Source: Mauremys mutica (taxonomy: Eukaryota; Chordata; Testudines; Geoemydidae). From it: a stretch of DNA of 64,000 bases. The stretch spans positions 27,440,003-27,504,002 of the forward strand of contig NC_059075.1 of the NCBI RefSeq assembly GCF_020497125.1, read 5' to 3'. The position numbers and the translations under genes are program-made. The notes below the pieces were generated by a model. That model saw only the letters and a program-made list of their open reading frames with translations. It did not search any database and had not been told where the DNA came from. Shown here one piece after another: positions 24,110 through 34,698 of this stretch. Position 1 is the stretch's first letter. Every line of letters begins with the position of its first letter.

Positions 24110-24640
24110 TCTTGGCTGACTTCATCATAACATGACCCATAGAACCTCACCAAATAATTCCTGTATCAAGCCCCTAACTTCTGTTTGAGCTATAACATAC
24201 AGTCTTGATTGAAAGAAATCAAATTATGGAGAATCCACAATGTCCCTAGGTTAATTGTTCAAAAGGTTAATTGCCCTCACTCTTAAAAATTGTGTGCCTT
24301 ATTTCCAATTAGAATTTACTGATCTATCATAGATTATTATTAGGGTCAGAAGGGACCTCAGGAGACCATCTAATCCAAACCCCTGCTCAAAGCAGGGCCA
24401 ATCCTTAAATGACCCCTTTAAGGATTGAACTCACAACCCTGGGTTTAGCAGGTCAATACTCAAACCACTGAGCTATCCCTCCCGGTTTGCCTTGCTTCAG
24501 CTTCCAGCCACAGGATCTCATCATGCCTTTTTCTGTTCGATCTAAGAGCCATCTCTTCTCATAAATCTCTTCCTCGTGTAGGTATTTGTAGGCCACAAAC
24601 ACTGCTTTGTCTAACCCTTTCTAAAAGATATGCTATCGCT
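24110..24640 (-). mobile_element. CR1 3'-end fragment, split by a SINE
   Basis: The halves 24110-24324 and 24484-24640 give the same CR1 tail wording in order (CCCATAGAACCTCACCAAAT ... GCTTCAGCTTCCAGCCACAG), with the SINE between them. Confidence 0.8.
24325..24483 (-). mobile_element. tRNA-derived SINE with CR1-type tail
   Basis: Read on the minus strand it starts GGGAGGGATAGCTCAGTGG, with a Pol III A box (24465-24475) and a B-box region GTTGTGAGTTCAATCC (24422-24437). The 3' half is the CR1-like sequence CTCCTGAGGTCCCTTCTGAC, ending in an ATAATCTATGAT tail. The arrangement matches the tortoise Pol III SINE, whose tail is known to be shared with CR1-type LINEs and probably lets the LINE machinery mobilise it. 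No target duplication is evident. Confidence 0.88.
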
Positions 24641-24655
24641 CAAAACAGAAGTATG

Positions 24656-24943
24656 GGGCTTATCTATATGAATACTTTGTTAGTAACAAGTTGGAGTGTA
24701 AGTCTACTTCGCACTGGCCTGCTATGCACTAAGTGTCTATGTGGACTCTATGGCCACTCACTAAACATTCCCTAGTGCACTTTTATCTACTCCTGTTTCA
24801 AAGCAGAGTAGATCTAAGTGCACTAGGGAACTTTTAGTGCACGGCAGCAGGGTCCTCATGGAAAATCAGTATGCAGCAGGCTAGCGTGGGGGAAGATTTA
24901 TACCCCAACTTGCCATGAATTAAGTGTTCCTGCAGACAAGCCC
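24656..24943. mobile_element. Non-autonomous DNA transposon with inner palindrome
   Basis: Inverted ends GGGCTTATCTATATGAA and GGGCTTGTCTGCAGGAA (reverse strand). The middle contains CCTAGTGCACTTTTATCT and its inverted partner, followed by TTTTAGTGCACGGCAGCAGG. The segment at 28.07 kb is related. Confidence 0.65.
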
Positions 24944-25043
24944 TTCGATGCCTAACTTTAGTCAAACAAATTTGAAGATTTTGGCTTTAAATGTAAGTAT
25001 TTTGCACTATATTCCCTAATTAATACATCAAAAGTGCTATAGA

Positions 25044-25240
25044 AATGCAAAGCAAGGATTTTAGAATGCTTTACAAATATTAAGAAATTTAGCCTCATGA
25101 CACCAAGCTAAGACTTATTATACCTATTTTACAGGAAATGGGGGGAGAGAGTTATGACTTGCTCGGTGACATGCCAACTCTGTGTGGCAGTGGCAATAGA
25201 ACAGAACCCAGGTCCCCTCTTTCTCATCTCTTCACATAAA
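25044..25240 (-). mobile_element. MIR SINE
   Basis: MIR wording in reverse orientation: CTATTTTACAGGAAATGGGG, TTATGACTTGCTCGGTGACA, AACAGAACCCAGGTC. Decayed, as expected for an ancient amniote MIR. Confidence 0.75.
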
Positions 25241-26072
25241 AACTTGATCTTCCTTGGAAATACAACCCAGGAATTAGAGTAGGATTCATTATTGCTTCTT
25301 TGGAGCTTTTATAGATGGACATCAATACACGTAAGACTTTTTTGTATGAGTCACTTCCTTTACTCTTGCTTACGATACATTACAATTGCTGTACTGAACT
25401 ATTGCTTTTTTTGCCATCTCAAAATATCTTTTGCAAACCTCCCACTTCTGTTTAGCTATGTGTGTTTTGCAAAAGCTTCTAGGGAATGAGTCTTTTAGCC
25501 TAGTTCAGCTTAACAGAAAGCAACTAAGATAAAGTGAACATCGAAATATCCAGCTGGAAATAAAAGATACTTGTATATATCTGGTTGGACTGTCCCTACC
25601 TCGAGCAATATTCATGAAGGACTTTGAGCCCATTAAAATTTGGCCCATGCTTCCTCGCAGTAACATACACCCTCTTGACATCAATAAGCTTGCCTGTGGC
25701 ATAAATCAGTATGCTCTCATGTCATCCTGAATTTTCACATTCCAATCGTTGAAAAGGCACCACATAAACCTATATTTTGAAAATTTAAAAACTTCCAGAC
25801 CACAACTGTTATTTGGTCTGTTATCAGTACACAGCCATGCTCCTGGCTGAGTCAACAGTGGGGCTCAAACCCATTAAATCTAAATCCAAACCATGAGCCT
25901 CTATTGCCTGAACTAAAAAAAAAAACCTTTCCGTTAACCAAAACTGTCAACTTCTGTGTGTCCTAATCACCACTAGAGGGGAAACAGAGCATCACATTGA
26001 ATTGATGTAGGTTTCATTAGCATCCATAACTTGCTTCACATTTACAGTATCAACCATACTTAATGGGCACAA
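25241..26072. other. No recognised feature
   Basis: AT-rich sequence; short frames at 25292-25489 and 25505-25702 show no domain. Confidence 0.4.
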
Positions 26073-26080
26073 GTCTATCA

Positions 26081-26353
26081 AGGTACATCTACACTGGAAT
26101 AAAGACCCAGGCCAGCCACAGCCAGGCCATGGTCAGCTGGCTCAGGGCTTGCAGGGCTTGTGCTGCTGGGCTAAAAAATTCTGTGTAGAAATTTGAGCTC
26201 AGGCTGGAGCCTCGGCTCTGGGACCTTCCCCCATCATGGGTTACCAGAGCTCAGCCTCCAACCCAAGACCATACATCTACACATGAATTTTGCAGCCCAA
26301 GCCAGCTGACCTGGGCTGCCTGTGGGTGTTTAATTGCTGTATAGACGTACCCT
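26081..26353. mobile_element. Non-autonomous DNA transposon (hAT-type MITE)
   Basis: Inverted ends AGGTACATCTACACTG (from 26081) and AGGGTACGTCTATACAG (reverse strand, to 26353), with an inner GAGCTCAGGCTGGAGCC palindrome. It resembles a MITE I recall as common in turtles. No clear 8-bp duplication, so the superfamily is tentative. Confidence 0.65.
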
Positions 26354-26726
26354 CACAGCCATTCATCCATACATAACTAGCTGGTAAAATAAATTAATTG
26401 CAACTAGTTGAAAAAAAAATGTTAGCAATATTTTACAAGACACCTACATTTCCACAAGTTCAGCCAGTTACTCATTTAAGAATTATAATACTAGGGGCTA
26501 TCTTCAAATCACAGTTGGCAAAATATTCCTTCCAGAAGAGGGATGGATTCAAGTCCCTCTTGAAAACAATAATATCATAGATGTCAGCAGTGACAGCATG
26601 AGAATTCTTAACAGTGCAGGGCTGTTGAGCATCCTGAAGAATTTAGTACTACAGGCAATAATGCCCATGAAACCCAAACAAGTGTCACATATATTTCCTT
26701 GGGTTACCAGTGTCATGCTGTCTGGA

Positions 26727-27641
26727 TAGGGTTGCCAGCTTTCTATTTGCAGAAAACAAAACACCCTTGCCCTGCCCCTGCCCCACCCCATCCCAGGCCA
26801 TGCCCCTGCCCAGGCCCCACCACCCTGCTCACTCCATCCCTCTTTCCTCTATCAATCACTCTCCCCACCCTCGCTCACTCATTTTCACCGGGCTGGGGCA
26901 GGGGGTTGGGGTGTGGGAGGGGGTGAGAGCTCTGGCTGGGGGTGTGGGCTCTGGGGTGGGGCCGGAGATGAAGGCTTTGGGATGCAGGAGGCGGCTCCGG
27001 GCTGGGACCAAGGGGTTTGGAGTATGGGAGGGGGCTCCAGGTTGGGCAGGGGGTTGGGATGTGGGAGGGGGTATGGGCTCTGGGCTGGGGGTGCAGGCTC
27101 CAGAGTGAGGCCAGAAATGAGGGGTTCAGGGTGCAGGAGAGGGCTCTCAGCTGGGGCAGGTGGTTGAGGTGTGGGAGGGGGTGTGGGCTCCGGGAGGGAG
27201 TTTGGGTCTCAAGACTGGGACAGGGGGTTGGGGCATGGGAGGGGGTTTGGGATGGGGCTCTGGGTGGTGCTTAACTAAGGTGGCTCCCAGAAGCATCTCC
27301 TTCTGGCTCCTAGGCGGAAGTGTGGCCAGGTGGCTCCACATGCTGGCCCTGCCTGCAGGCGCCACCCCCGCAGCTCCAATTAGCCACTGTTCCCAGACAA
27401 TGGGAGCTGTGGAGCCAGCACTCAAGGCAGGGGCAGCGCGCTGAGCTCCCATGGCCGCCCCTACACCTATGAGCCAGAGGCAGATACCAGCAGCTTCCCA
27501 GGAACCGCGTGGAACTGACCTGTCCCGCTGCAGACAGCCAGCTGGACTTTTAATGGCCCAGTCAGCAGTACTGACCGAAGCTGAGAGGGGGCCCTTTTTG
27601 ACCGGACTTTCCGGTTGAAAACCGGACACCTGGCAACCTTA
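26727..27641. mobile_element. hAT-like transposon with perfect 8-bp duplication
   Basis: Inverted ends TAGGGTTGCCAG (from 26727) and TAAGGTTGCCAG (reverse strand, to 27641), flanked by a perfect 8-bp duplication, TGTCTGGA at 26719-26726 and 27642-27649. The interior 26890-27250 is a G-rich array of degenerate units (GGGGGTTGGGATGTGGGAGG); glycine-rich frames here are not genes. Confidence 0.88.
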
Positions 27642-27743
27642 TGTCTGGAGTGCCTCACAACTGTGAGTACCTACCTCAGGGCAGGCTCTAGGGTGCTTCC
27701 ACGTGCTCTCAAAGAGCAGGGGAGCATACTGTCCCTTTTCAGT

Positions 27744-27974
27744 GGGGGAGGTTTAGGTTGGACATTAGGAAAAACTTTTTCACTAGGAGGGTGGTGAAGC
27801 ACTGGAATGGGTTATCTAGGGAGGTGGTGGAATCTCCTTCCTTAGAGGTTTTTAAGGTCAGGCTTGACAAAGCCCTGGCCGGAATGATTTAGTTGGGAAT
27901 TGGTCCTGCTTTGAGCAGGGGGTTGGACTAGATGACCTCCTGAGGTCCCTTCCAACCCTGATATTCTATGATTC
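27744..27974 (+). mobile_element. CR1 3' end
   Basis: End of CR1 ORF2 and 3' UTR: TTTAGGTTGGACATTAGGAA, GGACTAGATGACCTCCTGAG, then GATATTCTATGATTC, the classical CR1 3' octamer end. It is better preserved than the minus-strand CR1 tails. Confidence 0.92.
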
Positions 27975-28071
27975 ATTTTTATTTCATCTCTTCCACACCA
28001 CACAGTGAAGGAGAGCACAGAAGGCTGTGTGTCTGGTCAGATAACCCTACATGGATATTAAAGGAATATTT

Positions 28072-28290
28072 AGGGCTGGTCTACGTGCTGTGGCAACATG
28101 AACTGGAGGGGTGTGAATTCTTAAGTGTGCCAACATGTTGCGCACTAACTGGCCCATGCAGACCCTGCTGGGTGCAGGAAACGTTCCCTAGTGCATGTTA
28201 ACAAAAGTACTTTTTAAACAGTACTACGTTAATGTGCCCTAGGCAACTTTTAGTGCACGCCAGCTGGCTCTACACCGTTTCATTTGCAAA
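28072..28290. mobile_element. Relative of the element at 24.66 kb
   Basis: Starts AGGGCTGGTCTACGTG and carries GTTCCCTAGTGCATGTTAAC and AACTTTTAGTGCACGCCAGC, the same inner inverted words as 24.66-24.94 kb. The right end could not be fixed. Confidence 0.45.
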
Positions 28291-28544
28291 GAGAGATGCT
28301 TGCAGGCTGAGTTGAACAAATGCAACTTTAAACCCTTTAGACTGCTCTGTCCATGTGGCTAACTCCCTGCCATTCCCTGGTGGCCACATAATAATAGTCC
28401 CTCAGGGCACATGAGCCCTCTGACTCCACTTCCACGGATCATGAAGTGAGCATGCAACATGTTGGAGTGCTTTACAATTCATACCCCTCAGAGTTTATAA
28501 AACGATTCATATAATTAAACCACTGTACCAACATTTGTGATTCA

Positions 28545-28735
28545 GTCCTTAAAGGTAGGTCAGTGTTATTAGCCCAGTTTTCATAGCCAAGGAAATTGAA
28601 ACAGAGGTTATGGAGCTTACCAAGGCCTTATCACAAGTCTGTAGCAGAACTTGCTCAGCAGGATTAGAACACAGGAATTTCTGGCTTAGTACTGGACTCA
28701 AACTGCTAGGCCCCACATTCACATAAAAGTAGTGG
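28545..28735 (-). mobile_element. MIR SINE
   Basis: Reverse-orientation MIR words: TTAGCCCAGTTTTCATAGCC, AGGAAATTGAAACAGAGG, TTAGAACACAGGAATTTC. Strongly decayed. Confidence 0.6.
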
Positions 28736-28819
28736 GGAATGGAATTGTTTAGCTTTACAAGGTTTGTTGTGGGCAGGTGATACCATAGGGGGTAAGTCCT
28801 GTCTCCCTTCTCCCACAAA

Positions 28820-29520
28820 GGAGCTATCTAGTGAAAGTCAAAGAGGATCTCACAGAGTTTCCTGTTACCTGCATGTTAATTTTCCAACATGGGAGATGAT
28901 CTAGCCTTTGGTGTTCAGACGCTAACTGAATTTGGTCATCACCAAATCTTCCATTTTCTTTACCAATAAGCAAAACGTATGCAGACCTGTTTCCATACAA
29001 TGAACAGCATGTTTCCTATGTCAGTGCTCTATTGCAATAGAATTTCAATCCTTAAAAGAAACCTAATGGATATTGTAAAGGAGGGAATCACAATAAGAGA
29101 GAAGAGAATTAGACACAAAGCTATACTGTGTTTTGCAAAAGCCCATTAAAAACTTCAAAATCATAGAAGCATGATATGGCAAGATATTCTGCAATCAAAG
29201 AACGTCACCTTAATATGCAACTTGTCTGGGATCTATAATTGGACACTGTTGATAGAAAAGTGACATGGAAACTTCAAAGGAGTGTACGTTGGGCGAGTCT
29301 GAGGCTTCTACATTAAAAAAATACAAATAGAAGGAAAATAATGAGATTTCATTTTCTGCTAACACTGAAAGACAAAAAATCTACATCTACATCAAAGAAA
29401 CAGCTTCCTCTATCTTTACATTACATGATATATACAAAAGTAAAGAGAGACGGGAAAACATCTACAGGGCCAAATTCATCCCTGCTGTATTCCACTGACT
29501 ACATCTAAACCAATTGCCAG
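28820..29520. other. No recognised feature
   Basis: AT-rich sequence without repeats I recognise, long frames or plausible exons. Confidence 0.4.
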
Positions 29521-29524
29521 AGTA

Positions 29525-29800
29525 ATAATAATAGTTCCTAGCCCATATATTATTATTTGTGTTACAGTAGCGCCTACGTAGCATTGTCGCAGAATGCTTT
29601 TTGAAGGTCAGTATCATCATCCCCATTTTAAAGATGGGGAAACAAGGGTCATGGAGCTTGTACTAGAGCAGATCTTTTAGAAAGACATGCAATCTTGATT
29701 TAAAAATTGCTTGCGATGGAGAATCCACCACAATCCTTGGTAAATTGTTCCAGTAGTTACTCACTGTTAAAAATGTATGCCTTATTTCCAGACTTATTTC
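29525..29800 (-). mobile_element. L2/MIR-type tail followed by a CR1 tail fragment
   Basis: ATTATTATTTGTGTTACAGT is a reverse L2-type 3' end. CATCCCCATTTTAAAGATGG looks MIR-like. From about 29668 the CR1 tail wording (CTTTTAGAAAGACATGCAAT, GATGGAGAATCCACCACAAT) runs to about 29795. Confidence 0.6.
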
Positions 29801-30930
29801 TTGACATTGAACCTAAGTTTTCCTTTTTTCCATTTCATCCCATTCCTCCACTGTGTACACCATTTTATTCCTGTCTCAGTGATGGTTGCAACCTTCAAAT
29901 AATTGCAGGTGGCTAAATATATCTTAAATAAATGGCAACATTTTGAGCCCCATCTCTTTATGTGAGAGGAATCTGCGGGTCTCCATCCACCCCACTCCCT
30001 GAAGAGGCCCTCATGTTACAAAATCCACCACCAGTTGTCACTCTCAGTAGAGAGCCCAAGTTCTAAATAAAGAATGAATACTATAGCATCTTCTCACCCC
30101 TGTAAAGTTGTTTTAGAAGTAATCAGATGGTTTTATTACAGACGGTCTTATACAATATGTTCTTTTTATTTGATGTATCAGAGTTAACAATTACCGGTGC
30201 TGTAAGAGATGTCTGGCAGTTCCTTTTAGAAATTGTGCCTATCAACAGTAAGATTTGTCCTCTCTTCCTGAATCTCTGATTGGATCATTTCTTGGGTCCA
30301 GAGCTACTGCCTAAAGGACATACGTACACAAAGAAAAATCATTATATGGTGTCAAAACGCGAGACCCTCTGTGCTAGAGATGATCCCTCCTAGTCATGGA
30401 TGAGCTACAATGGAAGAGCAGCATGGGGAAATCTTGCACTGCCTCTGCATGCACTGTCACAGGGTAGAGGATATCTTGCTCCAAACCATTAGTGAATACT
30501 AAAAAGCATAGAAAGTGTTTGTAATTTTTTTTAAAAAAAGAAACATTCCCATTTGTCCAGCATTTCCTGAAGTGGCTCAAGTCCTGCCTTGTGGATCAAT
30601 CTAGTTATACCACAGCCATCACAGTGGTACTGTATCACCTTCCAGTGAGCTCTGTGACACCAAGCTTTCAGGATGGGGGGGGGAATGTCTAGCTGAAATA
30701 TAAATGTAAATGCAACAAATACTTCGGTTTACTGAAGAACCAGGTAAGTCACATCAGTACTTCCCACTGTTTTTTACCATCAAGAAACTTCAGTACTATT
30801 TAGTCCAAAAAGTATCAAACAGCCTCCATTTACCAAAGGAGCCAATTTTCTTTCTCTCAGTTAACAGTGTTTTGCATGAGCAAATTCATTCACTTTTTTA
30901 ATTAAAACACTTTAATGCAATCAAAGAGAA
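29801..30930. other. No recognised feature
   Basis: Unremarkable AT-rich sequence; no supported exon or repeat. Confidence 0.4.
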
Positions 30931-30975
30931 ATCATAGGACTGCAGGGCCTCCTGAGGGGATATAGAACATTGACT
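30931..30975 (-). mobile_element. Very short CR1 3'-end remnant
   Basis: AATCATAGGACTGCAGGGCC is a CR1 3' terminus in reverse orientation (compare 37.16 kb). Confidence 0.4.
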
Positions 30976-32040
30976 CTATCATTTGTTCCACTTTAAGCAA
31001 ACTGCAACACGTCTACCTCCTCGGAACCCAAAGTCACTCATCCAATGAACAGGCATTAAACTTGGTTTGCTGTCTCTAGTATTATACATCCCTAAGCACC
31101 CCTCTTCAGCCTGAATGGCAGTGTCAGCCCTGGGGATGTGTGGCAACTAAAATATGAACAGAAGAAAGGAGATTGTTTGGGAACTCTCGCCCCTTCAGCC
31201 TCTCTGACATTAGGTAATTAATCCCAAAAAGCAAGAGAACAAATGAATGTATTTTCACCGCACATCCTCCAGAATTCTTATTAACGCAGAGAACAGAAAG
31301 TAGGCAGGAGCGAATCTGGAAAGGAGCTTCTGGTTTAATGAGCACCTTTCACATAATTTCCAGTTGTGGGCTTCAGAAGAAGAAAAAGACAGTTTTGCTC
31401 CCTGCTGATGTTCTTCCCATCTCTACTACAGAAAGAAAGGCTTCTGCTTGCTTTTCCTCTTCACAAAAGGGCACTTTTCTTTCTTTTGAGTTGACTTTGC
31501 AAGGCTTAACAGAAGCTTCAACCCTAAGAGGATGTGAGATTGTCATTTTAAAGAGCTTACCAGACACTCTTTCTGTCTTATCTTCACTGCCACTCCATTG
31601 CTATTGTACTCACTCTGGCTGAAGAGGGAGCACAAGTGGTCAGAGAATCCTGGTATCCTGTACATTGATATGCAACTTCTTAAGGGACAGGGAGCAGCCC
31701 ATGCACAAGAAAAAAGAAAACTGCTCCCCTTTTGCCTGTCACCCCAGCAACAGCTCTGCTACTTTATGGTCAATTAGAGAGTTGTCCACAACTCACTCTG
31801 CCACCTTCCCCCAGCCAATAACCAGTTAGTGCACATTCATCAGATGCTGGCACAAGAGGAGACGTATCATCTAGCCACAATTAATAGGCTGTGTCCCCCC
31901 CCCCCCCCGCCACACACACACTAGCCTGTATTGATGAATGAATACAAGAGATAATAACCCACTGAAAGGCATACTCAAAATACATCCAAGAACATGTGTG
32001 TTCTCTATAGAAAAAATTATACCTAGTCCTCAAAGAGCCT
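30976..32040. other. No recognised feature except a C/CA run
   Basis: Unique-looking sequence; simple run of C then CA dinucleotides at about 31896-31921. Confidence 0.45.
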
Positions 32041-32211
32041 TGGCCAAGATTTTCAAAAAAGTGACTAGTGATTTTGGGTACCCAACCCGAAGCATCTTAA
32101 AATGGCTTGATTTTCAGGCAGTGCTCAGCACCTGTCCTCTGAACTCAGATATTTCTTGTTGGGCACCCAAAATTCAGTCACCTGAACTAACTAGCCATTT
32201 TTGACAATTGT
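32041..32211. mobile_element. Palindromic MITE, AAGATTTTC family
   Basis: TGGCCAAGATTTTCAAAAAA then GTGACTAGTGATTTTGGG, with the arm returning inverted (GGGCACCCAAAATTCAGTCA ... CTAGCCATTTTTGACAATTG). Centre GATTTTCAGGCAGTGCTCAGC. Confidence 0.7.
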
Positions 32212-32619
32212 TGCTATGGTGCACTAACTAGCTCATTAGAGTAGTGACCCTCTGATGCCATGAAATATAACCATTCAGATTTTGTAATTTAGTGCATGGT
32301 GTCCTGTGAGTCCTTACTGAAGCATAAATTCTTTTGAGATGCAGAAGCATGCGTAGAACCTTTCATTTCCCTTTCAGCAGTCTCTTTTTGCAAAGGGATC
32401 GAAGGTGTAAACAGTGGCTGTAATTCTCATGAACTGTGTCCACTGGAGATATTTGTAGTACAGGACTAAGATTTTAGAAAACATTGACAGTTTCTTCGAG
32501 CTGGTCAGGAATTTTTCAACAGAATTGCTTGTTGGAAAATCAGCAAAGAGTCTTGTGGCACCTTATAGACTAACAGACGTAACCAGATCAGCCACACCAT
32601 CACCGGTTCATTCACCTGC

Positions 32620-33000
32620 ATGTCCACCAATGTAATATATGCCATCATATGCCAGCAATGCCCCTCTGCTATGTACATCGGCCAAACTGGACAGTCCCTA
32701 CGGAAAAGGATAAATGGACACAAATCAGATATTAGGAATGGCAATATACAAAAACCTGTAGGAGAACACTTCAATCTCCCTGGACACACAATAGCAGATC
32801 TAAAGGTAGCCATCCTGCAGCAAAAAAACTTCAGGACCAGACTTCAAAGAGAAACTGCTGAGCTTCAGTTCATCTGCAAATTTGACACCATCAACTCAGT
32901 ATTAAACAAAGACTGTGAATGGCTAGCCAACTACAAAAGCAGTTTCTCCTCCCTTGGTTTTCACACCTCAATTGCTAGAAGAGGGCCTCATCCTCTCTGA
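32620..33000 (+). pseudogene. GIY-YIG endonuclease remnant of a Penelope-like element
   Basis: An open frame of 126 codons encodes the C-terminal nuclease of a Penelope-like retroelement. Seen: V-I-Y-A-I-I-C near residues 5-11 (the GIY half), a C-Q-Q-C pair at about 11-14, Y-I-G-Q-T-G at about 20-25 (the YIG half), then R-K-R and a following H, and G-E-H-F-N-L-P-G-H at about 49-57. The cysteine pair between the two halves is characteristic of Penelope-type nucleases. Established role: nicking of target DNA for retrotransposition. The frame has no stop across the domain, but the reverse transcriptase is lost and the ATG is internal to the original protein, so the copy cannot act on its own. 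Presumably not expressed as a host gene; no splice signals or CpG island nearby. Confidence 0.85.
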
Positions 33001-33079
33001 TTGAACTAACCTCGTTATCTCTAGCCTGCTTCTTGCTTGCATATATATACCTGCCCCTGGAAATTTCCACTACTTGCAT

Positions 33080-33117
33080 CCGATGAAGTGGGTATTCACC
33101 CACGAAAGCTCATGCTC
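33080..33117 (+). ncRNA. Hammerhead-ribozyme-like motif in the Penelope-like element
   Basis: Seen: CCGATGA (33080-33086), then a 6-bp hairpin GTGGGT-ATTC-ACCCAC (33088-33103), GAAA (33104-33107), a 2-bp helix GC-TCAT-GC (33108-33115) and TC (33116-33117). The order matches a type I hammerhead: core box, helix II, GAAA, short helix III, cleavage site. Known: Penelope-like elements carry hammerhead ribozymes in their terminal repeats. Deviations: the core box has C where U is expected, an extra A sits before helix II, and helix I is weak. This copy is probably inactive. Confidence 0.45.
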
Positions 33118-33510
33118 CAATACGTCTGTTAGTCTATAAGGTGCCACAGGACTCTTTGCTGCTTTTACAGATCCAGACAAAAACGGCTACCCCTCTGATA
33201 CTTGTTGGAAAATGGTGATTCATTAAAATAAAAAATGTTGATGACACTTTTGCTGGGAAATTTTCTCTGGTCCAGGATGGAATTTCTAATGAAACCAGAG
33301 GAACACACATACACAGACTCCCCCACCCACACGAGAATAGGTAATAGCCTAGTGGCCGGGGCACTTTTTAATCATGGTGTCCCCTCAGCCACACCAAGAA
33401 CCTATATGACTAAAACAGAGGGAATAATATTCTTGAATTGGCATTAAAAGAACTAATGATAAGATTTGGCAGGCTATTTGTTGTTTCTCTAGACTATAAT
33501 TTTTTAAAGC

Positions 33511-33850
33511 GACAAGGTGGGTGAGGTAATATCTTTTATTGGACCAGTTTCTGTTGGTCGTCTTCTTAGCGTATGCGCAACATGCCTCGAGTGGCATGTG
33601 ACCAGGATTCATCACCAAATTTGGTCCGTTGGTTGGATCATTAGCTTCCCCAGCCTGGGCTGGGTACTGACTGGGAGTGCGACATGAACGCTGATCCATG
33701 CCACCCACTTCTGTTGGTGAGAGAGACAAGCTTGCAAGAGCTCTGTGTACGTTTGAAAGCTTGTTTCTCTCACCAACAGAAGTTGGTCCAATAAAATATA
33801 TTACCTCACCCACCTTGTATCTCTACTAGCCTGGGACCAACACAGATACC
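33511..33850. mobile_element. Palindromic Penelope-like element, second family, with an insert
   Basis: The left arm GACAAGGTGGGTGAGGTAAT...TTGGACCAGTTTCTGTTGG returns inverted on the right (CCAACAGAAGTTGGTCCAAT...ATTACCTCACCCACCTTG), then CTGGGACCAACACAG. A foreign piece of about 140 bp at 33559-33699 splits the left arm between two copies of TTCTGTTGGT. The Penelope assignment rests on the shared end pattern with 32.5-33.2 kb. Confidence 0.65.
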
Positions 33851-34698
33851 ACAACACTGTAAATTCTTGGTAATTTTTGTGATAAAATTACCACCTTAAA
33901 AAACACTCCTTTCTACGGCACATAATTCAAAGTTAGTGTCTTAGTCAGCTCTAACTTATGAACCTGACCTGAGGTTTGAAAGAAATCCCCTTCCTCAGGT
34001 GTATGGTCCAGGCCTATTTGTGGAGGGTAGGCTGGGAATGTTTGCGTTCCTTCAGAGCCTATGATGACATATCCCTTGTGATCAATTTCTGATGATTGCA
34101 GGAAGAGGGCAGAAGCTGGACACTGATGGACATTGGGTTTTCCTATTCTCTTCCATTATTACATGTAAGTGTATGGTCATGTCCTCATTACATTTCAGAC
34201 TACAGCAGCATTATAGCATGTAATCAGATTGTAAGTAGTTCATACATAAGGCCCATCACTCAGCCCTGGACCTGGATTTGCACAGTTACTGCCCTCCATA
34301 TCACTTGAACAGTATGCTAGGGTCATAGGATAACATAGATCCCTCCAACCACCATTGCCACACCCTGCAACAGTAAATACAGGGGTGAATTTCACCTGTG
34401 AAGGACAAAAGAGATGGCATTAAGGTTTCCAAAACATGAAGTATTTCTTACAATGTGGTTATACCCTTTTTCCTCAATTAACAAGTAAAAGAGAGGGTTT
34501 TTTCCTAAGTACTAGGCCTGCAATATCAAAATAAGTCTGGCTGTCAAGCTGGGTTCTTTCTGGCTCATTTATCATCACTAATAAAGATTCTGCATAAGTC
34601 CTATGATGATTTGTGACTCAGAACAGAATCCAGCTCAGTCTCCCAGGACTGTATTGGCTCTCTAGTTCTAAGAGAAGTAAAAAGAGTCAAATATGTTT

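Larger units (their letters stand above)
32541..33200 (+). mobile_element. Penelope-like retroelement, 5'-truncated, with 13-bp duplication
   Basis: The insertion is bounded by a perfect 13-bp duplication, CTTGTTGGAAAAT at 32528-32540 and 33201-33213. It contains the C-terminal GIY-YIG endonuclease region and a 3' part. A 40-bp block at the left edge (CAGCAAAGAGTCTTGTGGC...) is the reverse complement of a block near the right edge (33121-33164). Inverted end pieces of this kind are typical of Penelope-like insertions. The reverse transcriptase is missing. Confidence 0.85.

Noticed and set aside
24422..24483. A tRNA gene
   Set aside because: Pol III boxes are present, but the sequence continues into a CR1-like tail, so it is the head of a SINE and not a functional tRNA.
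26710..27629. Gly/Trp-rich and Pro-rich frames
   Set aside because: They are translations of the G-rich array inside the hAT at 26727-27641.
31895..31921. CRISPR-like or regulatory repeat
   Set aside because: It is a plain C run and CA microsatellite; no spaced direct repeats occur anywhere in the window.
33385..33813. A 142-codon minus-strand frame as a gene
   Set aside because: It runs through the arms and the foreign insert of the palindromic Penelope-like element, so it is a chance fusion of repeat parts.
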